64,000 bases of DNA from Elymus sibiricus (taxonomy: Eukaryota > Streptophyta > Magnoliopsida > Poales > Poaceae). This document shows positions 10,985-22,040 of the stretch, piece by piece. Below the pieces are notes generated by a model. That model searched no databases and was not told where the DNA came from. It saw nothing but the letters and a program-made list of their open reading frames with translations. The number at the start of each line of letters is the position of its first letter. The stretch's first letter is position 1. A program made the position numbers and the translations under genes. The stretch lies in NCBI GenBank assembly GCA_039707655.1, contig CM077666.1, positions 246,170,166 through 246,234,165 on the forward strand, in the 5' to 3' direction.

Positions 10985-11280
10985 TAGGTGGAGTACATGC
11001 ACGAATCACCCACAAAAAAAGGAGTACGTGCACGAAGAAAAGAGGTGCATGCACCAACGCACGTACTCTTTGCCTCTTTCCATAACACACACGCGCGGGT
11101 ACACGGTGGAGCTCATTTCTGTACGAAGAGGCAGCTCACGTGATAATTTGACGCGTGTAGTAGTTGTTCACTTAAGTGGAGGGTTGGGAACCACGCGTGA
11201 ACGAATCAAAGTTCGACCATGACACGGTGGCGCGTTATTTATAAATAAAGTTTTTTTCTTCAATGGCACGTATGCAAAAA
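10985..11280 (+). repeat. Duplicated G-box-type segment, copy 2
   Basis: Homologous to about 8063-8325 along its length, with small indels. It has an extra duplicated GTACATGCACGAA/GTACGTGCACGAA at its start. Sequence after 11290 no longer matches what follows copy 1. Confidence 0.75.
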
Positions 11281-11649
11281 AAATTCTTCAATGGCACGTG
11301 AATCGTGCACGTACAATGACGGAGCACGGGATGGTAGCCATGGACATGGTCGGCCCTTTTTGGAGACTACTAGTACTACTTTGATGTGTCCCGTCAACTC
11401 GCAAAACGAGGAGAAGCTTGCTTACTACGCTCTCTCCCTCTCCCTCTCCCACGCGCGCGCGGTGGCTCGCGGGACAAGGAGAAGCTTTTGCTTACTATTA
11501 GGTGGACGTGCAGCAGTTCATTCGGTGTCAGATTGCCAGAACTATATACAGTACTACTACCATCATCATTGTTCGACTTCCGGAAGAGGCGAAGAGCCAA
11601 GCGCAAGGTCAGCTATAGCCAAAGCCGTGCCACCTTTTAGTAATCTCAC

Positions 11650-12052
11650 TCGGGGAAATATCATACGGAAACCAACATTCGGTGGAAACCGGTGAAAACC
11701 ACGCAAAAACGATGTTTTGAAGTTTTGAAAAAATCTCAAAAAAATATGGAATGTTAAGAGGGTGATGTTCTATTGCCATGCAAAATATCAAGTTTGAATA
11801 CATTACAGGATGTGAGCTATGAAAAAGACAAAATCAACATTGAATAGTGCCAAACAGTAACATCACTATTCATTGCTAAATTTGTCTTTTCCATAGCTCG
11901 CATCCCATGATGTGTTTTTACTTGAAATTTCACATGACAATAGAACATCATCATGTTAACATCCCACGTTTTTTTTCAGATTTTTTTGAAACTTTAAAAC
12001 ATGGTTTCCATGAAGTTTTCTTTGAATGTTGGTTTCCATATGATATTCTCCC
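11650..12052. mobile_element. Foldback element with about 200-bp inverted repeats
   Basis: The left half (TCGGGGAAATATCATACGG...) and the right half read in reverse (GGGAGAATATCATATGG...) align over almost their full length, meeting near the GAATAGTG/CACTATTC centre at about 11850. ATCTCAC flanks both ends (11643-11649 and 12053-12059) as a 7-bp or slightly longer target duplication. Long inverted repeats fit a Mutator-like MITE; hAT is possible. It has no coding capacity. Confidence 0.75.
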
Positions 12053-12429
12053 ATCTCACAAAGCGTGTCGGAGCCCGTGCAACAACCACACAAGTATCAC
12101 GTACACATTTACTAGTAAGTTGCCAACATGCCACACAAGTTCATACCCCATTCTTGTATTAAATTTGTGCACGACTACTCTACACGATGGAGACTCATCC
12201 TAGCTGAAGCGGCATAAATCAGGAGTCCAGACCGATCCCAAGCCCACTTATGAGGTTCTAACCGCCCTGGCCCACCAAAACCCCCTCCCCCTCCCACGCG
12301 CGCTTCCCGCCCGGTGCCAACTGCCCGCATTCACGCCGCTGTAGAGCGCGCTGCTCCACATTGAAGGCGGCTCAGGGCGGACGCAGTGAGAGTGAGAGGT
12401 CGCGTCCGGCTGTGCGGATGTCCAACAGC
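12053..12429. other. Intergenic DNA, GC-rich at right end
   Basis: Sequence between the foldback element and the truncated gypsy copy. About 12240-12420 is GC-rich but has no frame with a recognisable domain. Confidence 0.4.
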
Positions 12430-12555
12430 ATCAATCATACTATCTTCCAAATCATCCCAAAGGCATTACTTGGCACAAACACTAATGAAAAGATAAAAAT
12501 ACAATCATAACAGAGGCTATAATTGTGTAAACACACAAGAATAGAAATAAAAAGT

Positions 12556-13991
12556 TTATTGGGTTGTCTCCCAACAAGCTCTTTCTTTATAGCCATTAAG
12601 ATAGGCTTGAGATTTCAATGATGCTCTCATGAAAGATAATAATTGAAACACAAAGAGAGCATCATGTAGCATGTGAAAAACACATTTAAGTCTAACATAC
12701 TTCCTATGCATAGGCATTTTATAGGAAAATAAATTATCAAGGCAAGCAATATCTAGCATATGCAAATAGGAAGAATGGAGCATTAATAATTTTAGCACAA
12801 AGAGAGGTAATTTAGTGACATGAAAGTTTCTACAACCATATTTTCCTCTCTCATAATAATTACATGTAGGATCATAATCAAATTCAACAATATAGCTATC
12901 ATATAAAATTTTATCTTCATGATAAAAGTTTTATAATCTTCCAAGATAGTGGGATTAACATCAACTAAAGTCATGACCTCTCCAAACCCACTTTTATCAA
13001 AAATTTCATAAGATTGAACACTCTCCAAATATGTGGGATTATTTTTACCTAAAGTTGACGCTCTTCCAAACCCAGTTTCAATATTATTGTAAATATTATT
13101 ATCAATAACATATTCATCATGAGGCTTAAATAAATTTTCAAGATCATAAGAAGCATTATCACCCCAATCATGATCATTGCAATAAGTAGTGGACATGACG
13201 GAATTATCATCCCCAAGCTTGTAGCTTTGAGTATCATTAGCACAATTGACACTAATAGAATTTATAATAGCATTATTGCAACCATGCTTTTCATTCAAGG
13301 AGCTATCAAGTGTGGGTGCAATAGCAATGATTTCATTTTTAACATAAGGAACTATAGCAAGTTCATCTCCATAAGCATAATTAATATTGGCATAATGGCC
13401 ACAAGCATAGCAAGCATCAAATTCATCAAAAGGGATATTTCAAGCGGATCAATGGAATCACAATTATCTATAGATTCATGCATATCATTTTTCTCTTCCA
13501 AAGCAGCAGACATTCTCCCAATGAATTCACTAACATAGGTATTGGAAGCATAGTTTTCATCGCAGTATTTAAGTATGACAAAATTTTCAGATTTGTAGAG
13601 AGTAATATCATACTTTTCAATCAAAGAAGCAACTTCATGGGCACCCTTAAAAGCAACAAATTCTTCAATTTATTCGATATCATAGTAGCTATAAACACCC
13701 TTGGCATAAGAAGATAAGATTTCATTATCATTAAACTCACATAGGTAGGGAAGGTGTTTTTTAGGGTTCTCAGAGCAACAAGTAAAATCATGAATTTCAC
13801 ATAGATTCCAAGCATAGCATAGCAAACAATTTATTTGATTCCATAAGTGTCTCCCTTTTTTTAGACAAATGGTGACGCACAAAATGAGCATGCTCATCTA
13901 ATGATTTTCCCTCAACTAAACTAGTTGGGGTTTCAGCACGATCACAAATGGATCGAAGATGATCCAAGTAGAAAACTTTAAGGTGATCCAT
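12556..13991 (-). pseudogene. Uncharacterised ORF of a non-autonomous gypsy element, frameshifted
   Basis: The frame starts at ATG 13991 on the minus strand (MDHLKVFYLDHLRSICDRAE) and can be followed in pieces to 12556. It shifts frame near 13815, has an in-frame stop at 13670, shifts again near 13440 and again near 12925, and ends NGYKERACWETTQ. The product would be acidic and rich in Asn, Asp and Tyr, with no recognised gag, protease or polymerase motif. Such large unknown frames are known in non-autonomous Triticeae gypsy families. The breaks make this copy non-functional. Confidence 0.65.
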
Positions 13992-14212
13992 AGTGATCTG
14001 AAATTTTTGTTTTACTTTCTGTTTTTGTGTGTTGACATGAAGGCAATAAAAGCAAGCAAGCAAGCAAATAAAAATATTTTTGTGTTTTTGTAAAAAAAAA
14101 ATAGAAGTGGGGGAGCTGAAAACGAGAGGCAAATGCAAATAAAAAGGCAAATAAAATAAATGCAAGTGGATGATAGTTTGTGCGAAGGTACTTGGTAATT
14201 TTGATGATGTCT

Positions 14213-14228
14213 CCCCGGCAACGGCGCT
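14213..14228 (-). promoter_or_regulatory. Primer binding site, tRNA-Asp type
   Basis: Reads AGCGCCGTTGCCGGGG on the minus strand, 12 nt from the LTR edge at 14241. Identical in sequence and spacing to the site at 1996-2011. Confidence 0.8.
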
Positions 14229-14240
14229 AGAAATTCTTCC

Positions 14241-15802
14241 TGCTACTTGTAGACTGCGTTGGTATTTCCCCGAAGAGGAGAGGATGATGCAGTATAGTAG
14301 AGATAAGTATTTCCCTCAGTTAAGAACCAAGGTTATCAATCCAGTAGGAGAACCAAGCAAAATCCCGTTAAGTGCACCTGCACACACAAAAGCAAACACT
14401 TGCACCCAACGCAAATAAGAGGGTTGTCAATCCTCTTAGCGGTTATTTGCAAGGATTAATTCTGATAGTGATAGATAGATAAACTAAAATACTAAATAAA
14501 ATAAAAGTAAATAAATTGCAGCAAGGTATTTTTAGGTTTTATATATATGATAAAGTAGACCCGGGGGCCATAGTTTTCACTAGAGGCTTCTCTCTCGAAC
14601 ACATAGCATACGGTGAGTAAACAAATTACTGTTGGACAATTGATAGAAAAGCAAATAATTATGACGGATTTATGGCAATGATCATGTATATAGGCATCAC
14701 GTCCGAAACAAGTAGACCGACTCCTGCCTGCATCTACTACTATTACTCCACCCATCGACCGCTATCCAGCATGCATCTAGGGTATTAAGTATGAAACAGA
14801 GTAACGCCTTAAGCAAGATGACATGATGTAGACAAAGTAAACTCAAGCAATATGATTAAACACCATCTTTTTATCCTTAATGGCAACAATACAAATACGT
14901 GTCATGTCCCCTTCTATCACTGGGATTGAGCACCGCAAGATTGAACCCATCACAAAGCACCTCTCCCATTGCAAGATAAATCAATCTAGTAGGCCAAACC
15001 AAATCGATAGATCAGAGAGAAATGCAAAGCTATAATAATCATGCATAAAAAAGTTCAGAGAAGACTCAAATATTTCTCATGAATAATCTGATCATAAACT
15101 CACAATTCATCGAATCCCAACAAACACACCGCAAAAGAAGATTACATTATATAGAACTCCAAGAACATCGAGGAGAACATGGTATTGAAGATCAAAGAGA
15201 GAGAAGAAACCATCTAGCTACTAGCTATGGACCCGTAGGTCTGTGGTAAACTACTCACACATCATTGGAAGGGCATCAAGGTTGATGAAGAAGCCCTCTG
15301 TGATTGATTCCCCCTCCGGCAGAGTACCGGAAAAGGCCTCTAGATGGGATCACAGAAGAACAGAGGCTTGCGGCGGCGGAAAGGTTTTCTCTTCTGTCTT
15401 TCTGGTATATTGGGAATATTTGGGAATTTATAGCGCTGGAATTAGGTCAGGAGGGGCTACGAGGGGCCCATAAGCCTGGGGGCGCGCATACCCCCTGGGC
15501 GCGCCCTCCAGGCTTGTCGCCTCCTCGTGGCTCTTCTGGTCTTCTCCCGAAGTTTCGTGGGTCTCTTCTGGTCCAGAAAAAAATTAATCCAAGGTTTTTT
15601 TTCTCGTTTGGACTCTTTTTGATAGTGATTTTGTGAAAAGGCAAAAACAAGCAGAAAAGAGCAACTGGCACTGGGCACTGGGTTAATAGGTTAGTCCCAA
15701 AAAATGATATATAATGGCATATAATTGCATATAAAACATCCAAGATTGATACTATAATAGCATGGAACAATCAAAAATTATAGATACGTTGGAGACGTAT
15801 TA
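14241..15802 (-). repeat. 5' LTR of the truncated gypsy element
   Basis: The 1562-bp LTR starts TGCTACTTGTAG and ends GACGTATTA; the last bases are probably a mutated CA. A TATA-like CTATAAATTC lies on the minus strand at about 15424-15434. It has the same general layout and terminal GACGTAT(C/T)A as the LTR at 2024-3427 but a different start and sequence. Confidence 0.8.
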
Positions 15803-15951
15803 GCGGCCAGCACGTCCGCGCCCACCTCCATCATCGAGGAGAAGTAGAACACGGGAGGCCGCCGCCGCTTGTATCCCATGAAGGCCACCGCCGAGGCGAC
15901 GCCGGCATACACAGCCGGTGTCTTGCATGGTTCTTCTTCAGCACAGACCAT
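15803..15951 (-). pseudogene. Gene fragment cut by the gypsy LTR
   Basis: From an ATG at 15951 the minus strand reads MVCAEEEPCKTPAVYAGVAS and continues with an Ala/Val-rich then Arg-rich stretch (GYKRRRPPVFYF) up to 15803, where it runs directly into the gypsy LTR. The composition looks coding and could include a membrane-like segment, but no family is recognised. The other part of the gene was not found left of the element. Upstream sequence to 16310 on the same strand contains more open frames. Confidence 0.35.
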
Positions 15952-16767
15952 CGTCGACCCCGCATGGGCTCCACGGAAGCGGAGGCGCCCCCTTCCCCTC
16001 CGGCTGAATCATTAGCCGGGGGTTCCACTCCGATGAGCAAAATGGTCTGATGTTGAGTGATCTCTATTGCCTCCTCTGTTTGCTGCAATGTGTCAGCGTC
16101 AATTGCAAGATGAGCCAGCGAGCTAGCTGTGGAGTTGCCAACATGCTCAAAGTGCACTCAACATTGAGAAGAAAGAAGCATGCCCAGGAAATTAATGCGT
16201 AGGGAGGCCCTTTGCTTAGAGATGCATCGATCGTTTTTTCTTGATTTCTACACCTTCTCACAGCTTTGTCTTGGTTTTAGTCTGGTGAATCATTGAGATG
16301 CATAAACATGCTGAACTTATGTGCTTGTGAATGTTAGCTAGTATGCATACTGTATCTTGTGAAGCTTAGTTTAATGTGAATGTTGACTAGCGTGTGAACC
16401 TTTAGAATCTATATTGTTGGCCTGTTATTTGACGCCTCATTTGTGCCGCGCTTTGACCAGTGTGAGTGTCTGCATGCATTACCGCACCCTCTAATTTGGT
16501 GGATGCCAAGCGGGCCCGAGAAGGAGCCATAAGTTTTTTTCAAGTTGAAAAAGGTTACCGAGCAGGAGCTATTTTTTTTTGTGAATGGGCCATAAGCTGG
16601 AGAACTGGAGAGTGTCTCTAATGGGATGTCTCTAGTGTTAAGACCGACCAGTACAAGAGCCGATCCATCTTAAAGCCCATATTTTTGTAGGAAAAGCCCA
16701 TATTACTTGAAGAGGGGCGCTCCCAAAAAACCCCTTCTTCCTCCTCGCTCCCACTTCACTGCAGCTC
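15952..16767. other. Intergenic DNA with a 3'-UTR-like segment
   Basis: About 16218-16310 is similar to about 9445-9560 (shared ACCTTCTCACA.CTTTGTCTT and AATCATTG.GATGCAT). No gene is recognised in the remainder. Confidence 0.4.
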
Positions 16768-16892
16768 GCTCCTACAGAAAACCCCCGCTCCCCTTCTTCC
16801 TCACCTCACTCCTACAGAAAACCCCCGCTCCCCTTCTTCCTCACTCCTACAGAAAACCCCTGCTCCCCTTCTTCCTCACTCCTACAGAAAAC
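16768..16892. repeat. Tandem repeat, about 36-bp unit, four copies
   Basis: The unit CTCCTACAGAAAACCCC followed by GCTCCCCTTCTTCCTCA occurs four times with small length differences, just upstream of the F-box pseudogene start codon at 16970. Confidence 0.85.
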
Positions 16893-16969
16893 CCCAGCCC
16901 CCCTTAACTAGGCTCGTCTTTCGCTACTCTGCTCAAACCCGTGAGCTCGACGCAGCACCCGCACGGAAA

Positions 16970-19900
16970 ATGGAGTCGGCTGGCCCCATCGTTAAGAAGA
17001 TGAGGCTCCCGCCAGTAGCAACGACGGCTGTAGTTCCCGCACCCGGCAACACGGGGAGAAGCGGCGTGTTGGGGAACGTTGCATGGGAAACAAAAATTTT
17101 CCTATGCACACACAAGATCTATCCATGGTGATGAGCATCTACGAGAGGGAGAGTGAATCTACATACCCTTGTAGATCGCTAAGCGGAAGCGTTAAGAAAC
17201 GCGGTTGATGTAGTCGAACGTCTCCGCGATCCAAATCGCAAGTCGTCCCTCGATCCGATCACGAACTAGTGCCGAACGGACGGCACCTCCGCGTTCAACA
17301 CACGTACGGCTTGATGACGCCTTCACCTCCTCGATCCAGCGAGCGATGGTGAAGTAGTAGATGAGTTCCGGCAGCACGACGGCGTGGTGATGGTGGTGAG
17401 GAACAATCTCTGCAGGGCTTCGCCAAGCGCTACGGAGATTATGACGTAGGAACTAGAGGGTTAGGGTTGCCGCACACGGCTTGGGCAAATCTTGATCTGT
17501 TCCGGGTGCTAGCCCTGCCCCTCTATTTATATGTTAAGCCCTGGGGTCGAAACTTGGAGAAAGAGCCTCCTCAAAGTCGGTTTGGCCCGCAAGGCAAGAG
17601 TCCTGCTCGGACTCCAGGACCAGACGCCAGGGACCTCGGCGTCTGGCCCCAGATGCCAGGGTCCCTGGCGTCTGGCCCCTGGCCTCCGCAAAACTTCCTT
17701 TTGCACCTTCCTAAAGCCTCGTGGGCTTTACCCCTTGGCCCAAATAAAGTGTTCTCGTACCCGAACATTTCGGGAAACATCCGAAACTCCTTCCGGTGAA
17801 TTCCGGAACCCTTCCGGAGACCAAACACTATTATCCCATATATCAATCTTTACCTCCGGACTATTCCAGAGCTCCTCGTCATGTCCGGGATCTCATCCGG
17901 GACTCCGAACAACTTTTGGTCACCAACATAACAACTCAACTATACTTATATCGTCACCAAACGTTAAGTGTGTAGACCCTGCGGGTTCGAGAACTATGTA
18001 GACATGACCGAGACACCTCTACGGTCAATAACCAATAGCGGGACCTGGATGCCCATATTGGCTCCTACATATTCTACGAAGATCTTTATCGGTCGAACCT
18101 CTATGTCAAGGATTCAGTTAATCCCGTATGCTGTTCCCTTTGTTCTTCGGTATGTTACTTGCCCGAGATTCGATCGTCGGTATCTCCATACCTAGTTCAA
18201 TCTCGTTACCGGCAAGTCTCTTTACTCGTTCCGTAATACAAGATCTCGTGGCTAACACTTTAGTCACATTGCTTGCAAGGCTCATTGTGATGTTGTATTA
18301 CCGAGTGGGCCGTGAGATACCTCTCCATCACACGGAGTAACAAATCCCAGTCTTGATCCATGCCAACCCAACAGACATCCTCGGAGATACCTGTAGAGCA
18401 CCTTTATAGTCACCCAGTTACGTTGCGACGTTTGATACACACAAGGTACTCCTCCGATGTCAGGGAGTTGCATGATCTCATGGTCATAGGAACAGATACT
18501 TGACATGCAGAAAACAATAGCAATAAACTGACACGATCATATGCTACGTTTACAGTTTGGGTCTTGTCCATCACATCATTCTCCTAATGATGTGATCCCG
18601 TTATCAAATGACATCTCATGTCCATGGCTAGGAAACCTTCACCATCTTTTGATCAACGAGCTAGTTAACTAGAGGCATACTAGGGACACAGTGTTGTCTA
18701 TGTACCCACACATGTATTTGAGTTTCCAATCAATACAATTATAGCATGGATAATAAACGATTATCACGAACAAGGAAATATGATAATAACTAAATTATTA
18801 TTGCCTCTAGGGCATATTTCCAACACGGCGAGCCTCCCCCTGTATCTGAGGAACCCAAAGAATCTCGGGCGGACCGCATCAGCGATCTCCCGGACGCCAT
18901 CCTTGGGGAGATCATCTCGCTTCTCCCCACCAAGGATTGCTGCCGCACCCAAGTCCTCGCATCTTAGTGGCGCCCTCTATGGCGCGCCGCGCCTCTTAAT
19001 CTTGACTGTCGTGGCCTATCTTTGTTCAATGATTTTGAACTCCCCGGAGCCATCATCTCCTCCCACCAGGGCTCCGTTCAACGCCTCTGCATCCCGGCAT
19101 GCTACCTATGCATGCCTTGCACGGCGGACGCCTGGCTTGAATCCCCTAAATTCAAAAAACTCTAGCTGCTTGAGTTGTACTATTCCCACATAAAGCACAT
19201 ACCACATTCCGAACGCCATGTACTTGTGCCCTCAACACTGATGTTCATCTCGCGGTTTTCCTCCTCTCTCCACACCGCCACCTTTGCCCTATGCAAACTA
19301 CCAGACAATCTGGTACAAAAGCTTTGACTCCCACTTCTCAAAAAACTTTCACTTATGGTGGTTCGTATATCGGAGGCCTCACTGCACAACATCATCCAAT
19401 CTAGTTGCCCTTCCCTGGAGTGCTTAGTGCTTCTTTTGACAGTTAAAATCGGTTGTCTCCGAATAAAGTCGCCTAACCTTATAATTTCTTTTGACGTAGG
19501 GGAGCTCATCATCGAAGATGCCCCTTCACTTCAAAGGTTGATCCTTGATTCTTGTTATTCACCTTCGCAAATAACTGTCATCTCTGCCCCTAAACTGGAG
19601 ACCTTGGGTGTAATTCATGATCTCTGTGATCATTTGAAGATTGTGTTTGGCTCCACAATTATCCAGGTACTGTGTATTATCATCTACACTTTTGTAATCA
19701 TAAGCTGCATTTTTCATTTGTGCGCATAAGTTTTATATCATCTTGGAGTACACTTTTTGTACTAATATTATGTTCTATGCTCAATGAAGAGTTTGTCCAT
19801 GGATAGCCTATCAGTGGTGCTGGATTCTGTCAAGATCTTATATATCAATATGAATACTTTTGATCTGAACAAGATTATTGGCTTGTTGCGATGCTTTCCA

Positions 19901-20440
19901 TGTCTGGAGAAGTTGTATATAAAGGTGATGATTTCACGCACATTGGAAGCCCATATATAGTGTGCAAGAATTAACCGTTCAGTTGTTGCTCTTTCGACAT
20001 ACTCTTTTTTTAGGCCTTAACTGTTTTCAATCTTCATGTCTATTTAGGCAACAGGACGGGGTACAAAAGGTATAACTAATCAGTGGCATCGTAAGCACCG
20101 GGATTTTCTCAGTTCTCATGACATTCGTTTGAAGAAAATAACGCTGGAAGGATATGTAGCCACCCATGCAAACACTAGATTTGTCACATTCTTCCTACTG
20201 AATGCGAGGGCACTATTGTCCATCAGGCTTAAATTTATTAACAATGAAGTTTTAACGGATGGATATGTCGAAGAGCAAAAAAAGAAGTTTCAGGTGGACA
20301 AATGGGCTTCTGAACGTGCCAGTCTTCTTTTTACATCATCTTGTGGTCATATTCCATTAAATTTTAGGACCCGGGATGTTCATTTTATGGATCTGACCGA
20401 TCCATTTGATCGTGACTACCAAAAACACTACCGCAGTTAG
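16970..20440 (+). pseudogene. F-box/LRR/FBD-domain protein, pseudogene split by a solo LTR
   Basis: F-box proteins select substrates for SCF ubiquitin ligases. Exon 1 is 16970-17066 plus 18831-19666, exon 2 is 19790-19924 and exon 3 is 20048-20440, all with GT/AG borders and matching phase. The F-box begins [20 protein letters not shown] shortly after the insertion point. Leucine-rich segments follow (PSLECLVLLL, APSLQRLILDSC, APKLETLGV), and exon 3 encodes an FBD-type C-terminus (GYVATHANTRFVTFFLLNAR...RDVHFMDLTDPF). Exon 1 has in-frame stops at LAS*W, KKL*LL and QKL*LP. Removing the solo LTR and one copy of its target duplication restores the frame across the insertion exactly. The stops and the insertion make it a pseudogene. 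Similar F-box/FBD genes form very large families in grasses. Confidence 0.88.
17067..18825 (-). mobile_element. Solo LTR, Ty1/copia, BARE/WIS/Angela type
   Basis: The 1759-bp segment starts TGTTGGGGAACG and ends GCATATTTCCAACA. On the minus strand it opens TGTTGGAAATATGCCCTAGA, as known for BARE-1, WIS and Angela LTRs. Perfect 5-bp target duplications CGGCG flank it (17062-17066 and 18826-18830). No internal region is present, so unequal recombination between two LTRs most likely removed it. A minus-strand TATA-like CATATAAATAG lies near 17522-17532. It interrupts exon 1 of an F-box pseudogene. Confidence 0.93.
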
Positions 20441-21229
20441 ATGTTGTTGCCCTTTTCAATCTGGGTTTTGTCTAAACCTGATGAACAATTAACCGTCGTG
20501 CTTTTGTACAGTTTGTAAGCTGGAGTTAGATGTTGTTGCCCTTTTCAACTCGGCTGTGGCTGTCATATTTTCTGTGAAACAAGGCAAATGGCTTGCCATT
20601 TCTTTAATTAAGAGAGAAATATTGTAACAAATCCCAACCAAGGGAAATAACATCACTCTCGCCGGCTCCTTGAGCTCATTGTGCATTACAAAACCCAAGT
20701 GCTTAGCACCCGCCAGCAGCCACAAACTTATTCTGAGCTAGCACACCAAATGTGCTGTAATTCCTAATAAGAAAGGCTGCATCGCCGTGACAGATTTGGA
20801 TTCTGGCATTTGGGACCCACAAGGAAAAAGCCTATCCAAGGTGGTGTCGACTTAGTCAACAAACAATTCTGCCAGCCAGCCATTGGATTGACATCCAACA
20901 TCTGTCGTGTTTCTTCTATCTCTTGTCTTCTTCCTCCAGACGCCCAAACAAAACCACGCCATCGGTCCCGCCTGCTCCCGCCTCCCACGGCTGGCTGCGC
21001 CTCCACCCACGCATTGTCGCCCCACCGTACCCTCAAACGTTGGCCAATCCATCCCTCCACTCCCCACATGTCCTGTTATTCTCCGACGACGTCAGCCCCA
21101 ACCCGCACCCGCACCCGAACCAGTCAACCCTCGTACACCCCTCTGCCTGCGAGTCTGCGACTACACTACCGCATTGATATGGGGTGTCCCGATCTTCTCA
21201 GTAAGCGGCGGTGGTGATGATGATGGTGT
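20441..21229. other. Region after the F-box pseudogene, no gene assigned
   Basis: The first part is 3'-flank of the F-box pseudogene, with GTTAGATGTTGTTGCCCTTTTCAA occurring twice (near 20436 and 20526). About 20900-21220 is C-rich and has overlapping frames on both strands, none with a recognised domain. Confidence 0.4.
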
Positions 21230-22040
21230 AGGATAACTTGTATGTCGCCGATGAACTCTCCCTCGCTTGATCCCTGATGCCAATGCAAAAGGTCTCAACC
21301 CTTTGGATATTCACAACGTCACACACTTGCGCACGCAGCCGTCGACCACGAACGGTTAGAATTGCAATATACTAATTCCCAATGGAACAGCAGATCACAC
21401 TTGACTTGCAGTATATAATCACCAGATCGATACGAATTGGTGATGAGGATTCAAGATGAATGCTTACAAGCAATCTCATGAACTAGGGTTTATCTTAAAC
21501 GTGGTCTAACTCTAACTAACCCTAAGGAAGAGTATTTATATCCTAAGATAGATCGAAGGGGTACATGGGTTGTCAGCCCGAAACTCTGCGCGCAGGCAGC
21601 ACGGTAGTACCGCTGATGTCATGCGGTACTACCGCTCCAAGCGGTACTACCGCTTCAGTACCGCTCTACTACCGGTTAGCGCCAAAAGATGCCAGTAGTT
21701 TTCACGGTAGTAGGGGCGGTAGTACCGTCTCAAGCGGTACTACCGCTGGTGTAGGGCGGTACTACCGCCCTGGAAACTCCAAGATCCTTTTCCCTGCCCA
21801 GCTGCATTGCCTCCTTGCTCTCCTCCTTGCTCCCTTGTGCCATGCCTTCCTCTCCGATGTACCTAAAGATACATGCACACAAGGACTTAGGCAGTATAAA
21901 ATTCTTCCGAATCAAGGGAACAAGTCCAACTAGGAATAAATTCACCTTATGATATTTTTCAACTAGGCTCAATATTTCTTTCCAGCTTAAGCAAGCAGAA
22001 TCATCATATTCCATGAATATATCCTCATCACGCATCTTCC
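21230..22040 (-). repeat. LTR-like block with palindrome cluster
   Basis: A minus-strand TATA-like TATAAATACTC (about 21532-21542) is followed in that direction by a leader-like sequence, a layout common in Triticeae LTRs. The segment also holds a cluster of GCGGTACTACCGC palindromes (21601-21768). Exact LTR ends and a target duplication could not be fixed, so this is a tentative LTR fragment. Confidence 0.35.
21601..21768. repeat. Cluster of GCGGTACTACCGC palindromes
   Basis: Exact copies at 21623-21635, 21641-21653, 21734-21746 and 21756-21768, with close variants at 21602-21613 and 21716-21727. Each is an odd-length palindrome (GCGGTA, one base, TACCGC), so any of them can pair with any other or itself. 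Confidence 0.9.

Larger units (their letters stand above)
12430..15802 (-). mobile_element. Truncated Ty3/gypsy retrotransposon (minus strand)
   Basis: In element order: a 5' LTR at 14241-15802, a tRNA-Asp-type primer site at 14213-14228, then an uncharacterised frame from 13991 to 12556, and truncation near 12430. There is no 3' LTR and no pol domain. The LTR type (TGCTACTTGTAGACTGCG..., with the pyrimidine-poor leader and GGCGCGCC block) matches the style of abundant Triticeae gypsy families. The body frame is typical of non-autonomous members that rely on enzymes supplied by relatives. The left boundary is approximate. Confidence 0.8.

Noticed and set aside
20810..21217. Overlapping frames on both strands in a C-rich region
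   Set aside because: Several frames are open at once, which points to composition; no recognisable domain.
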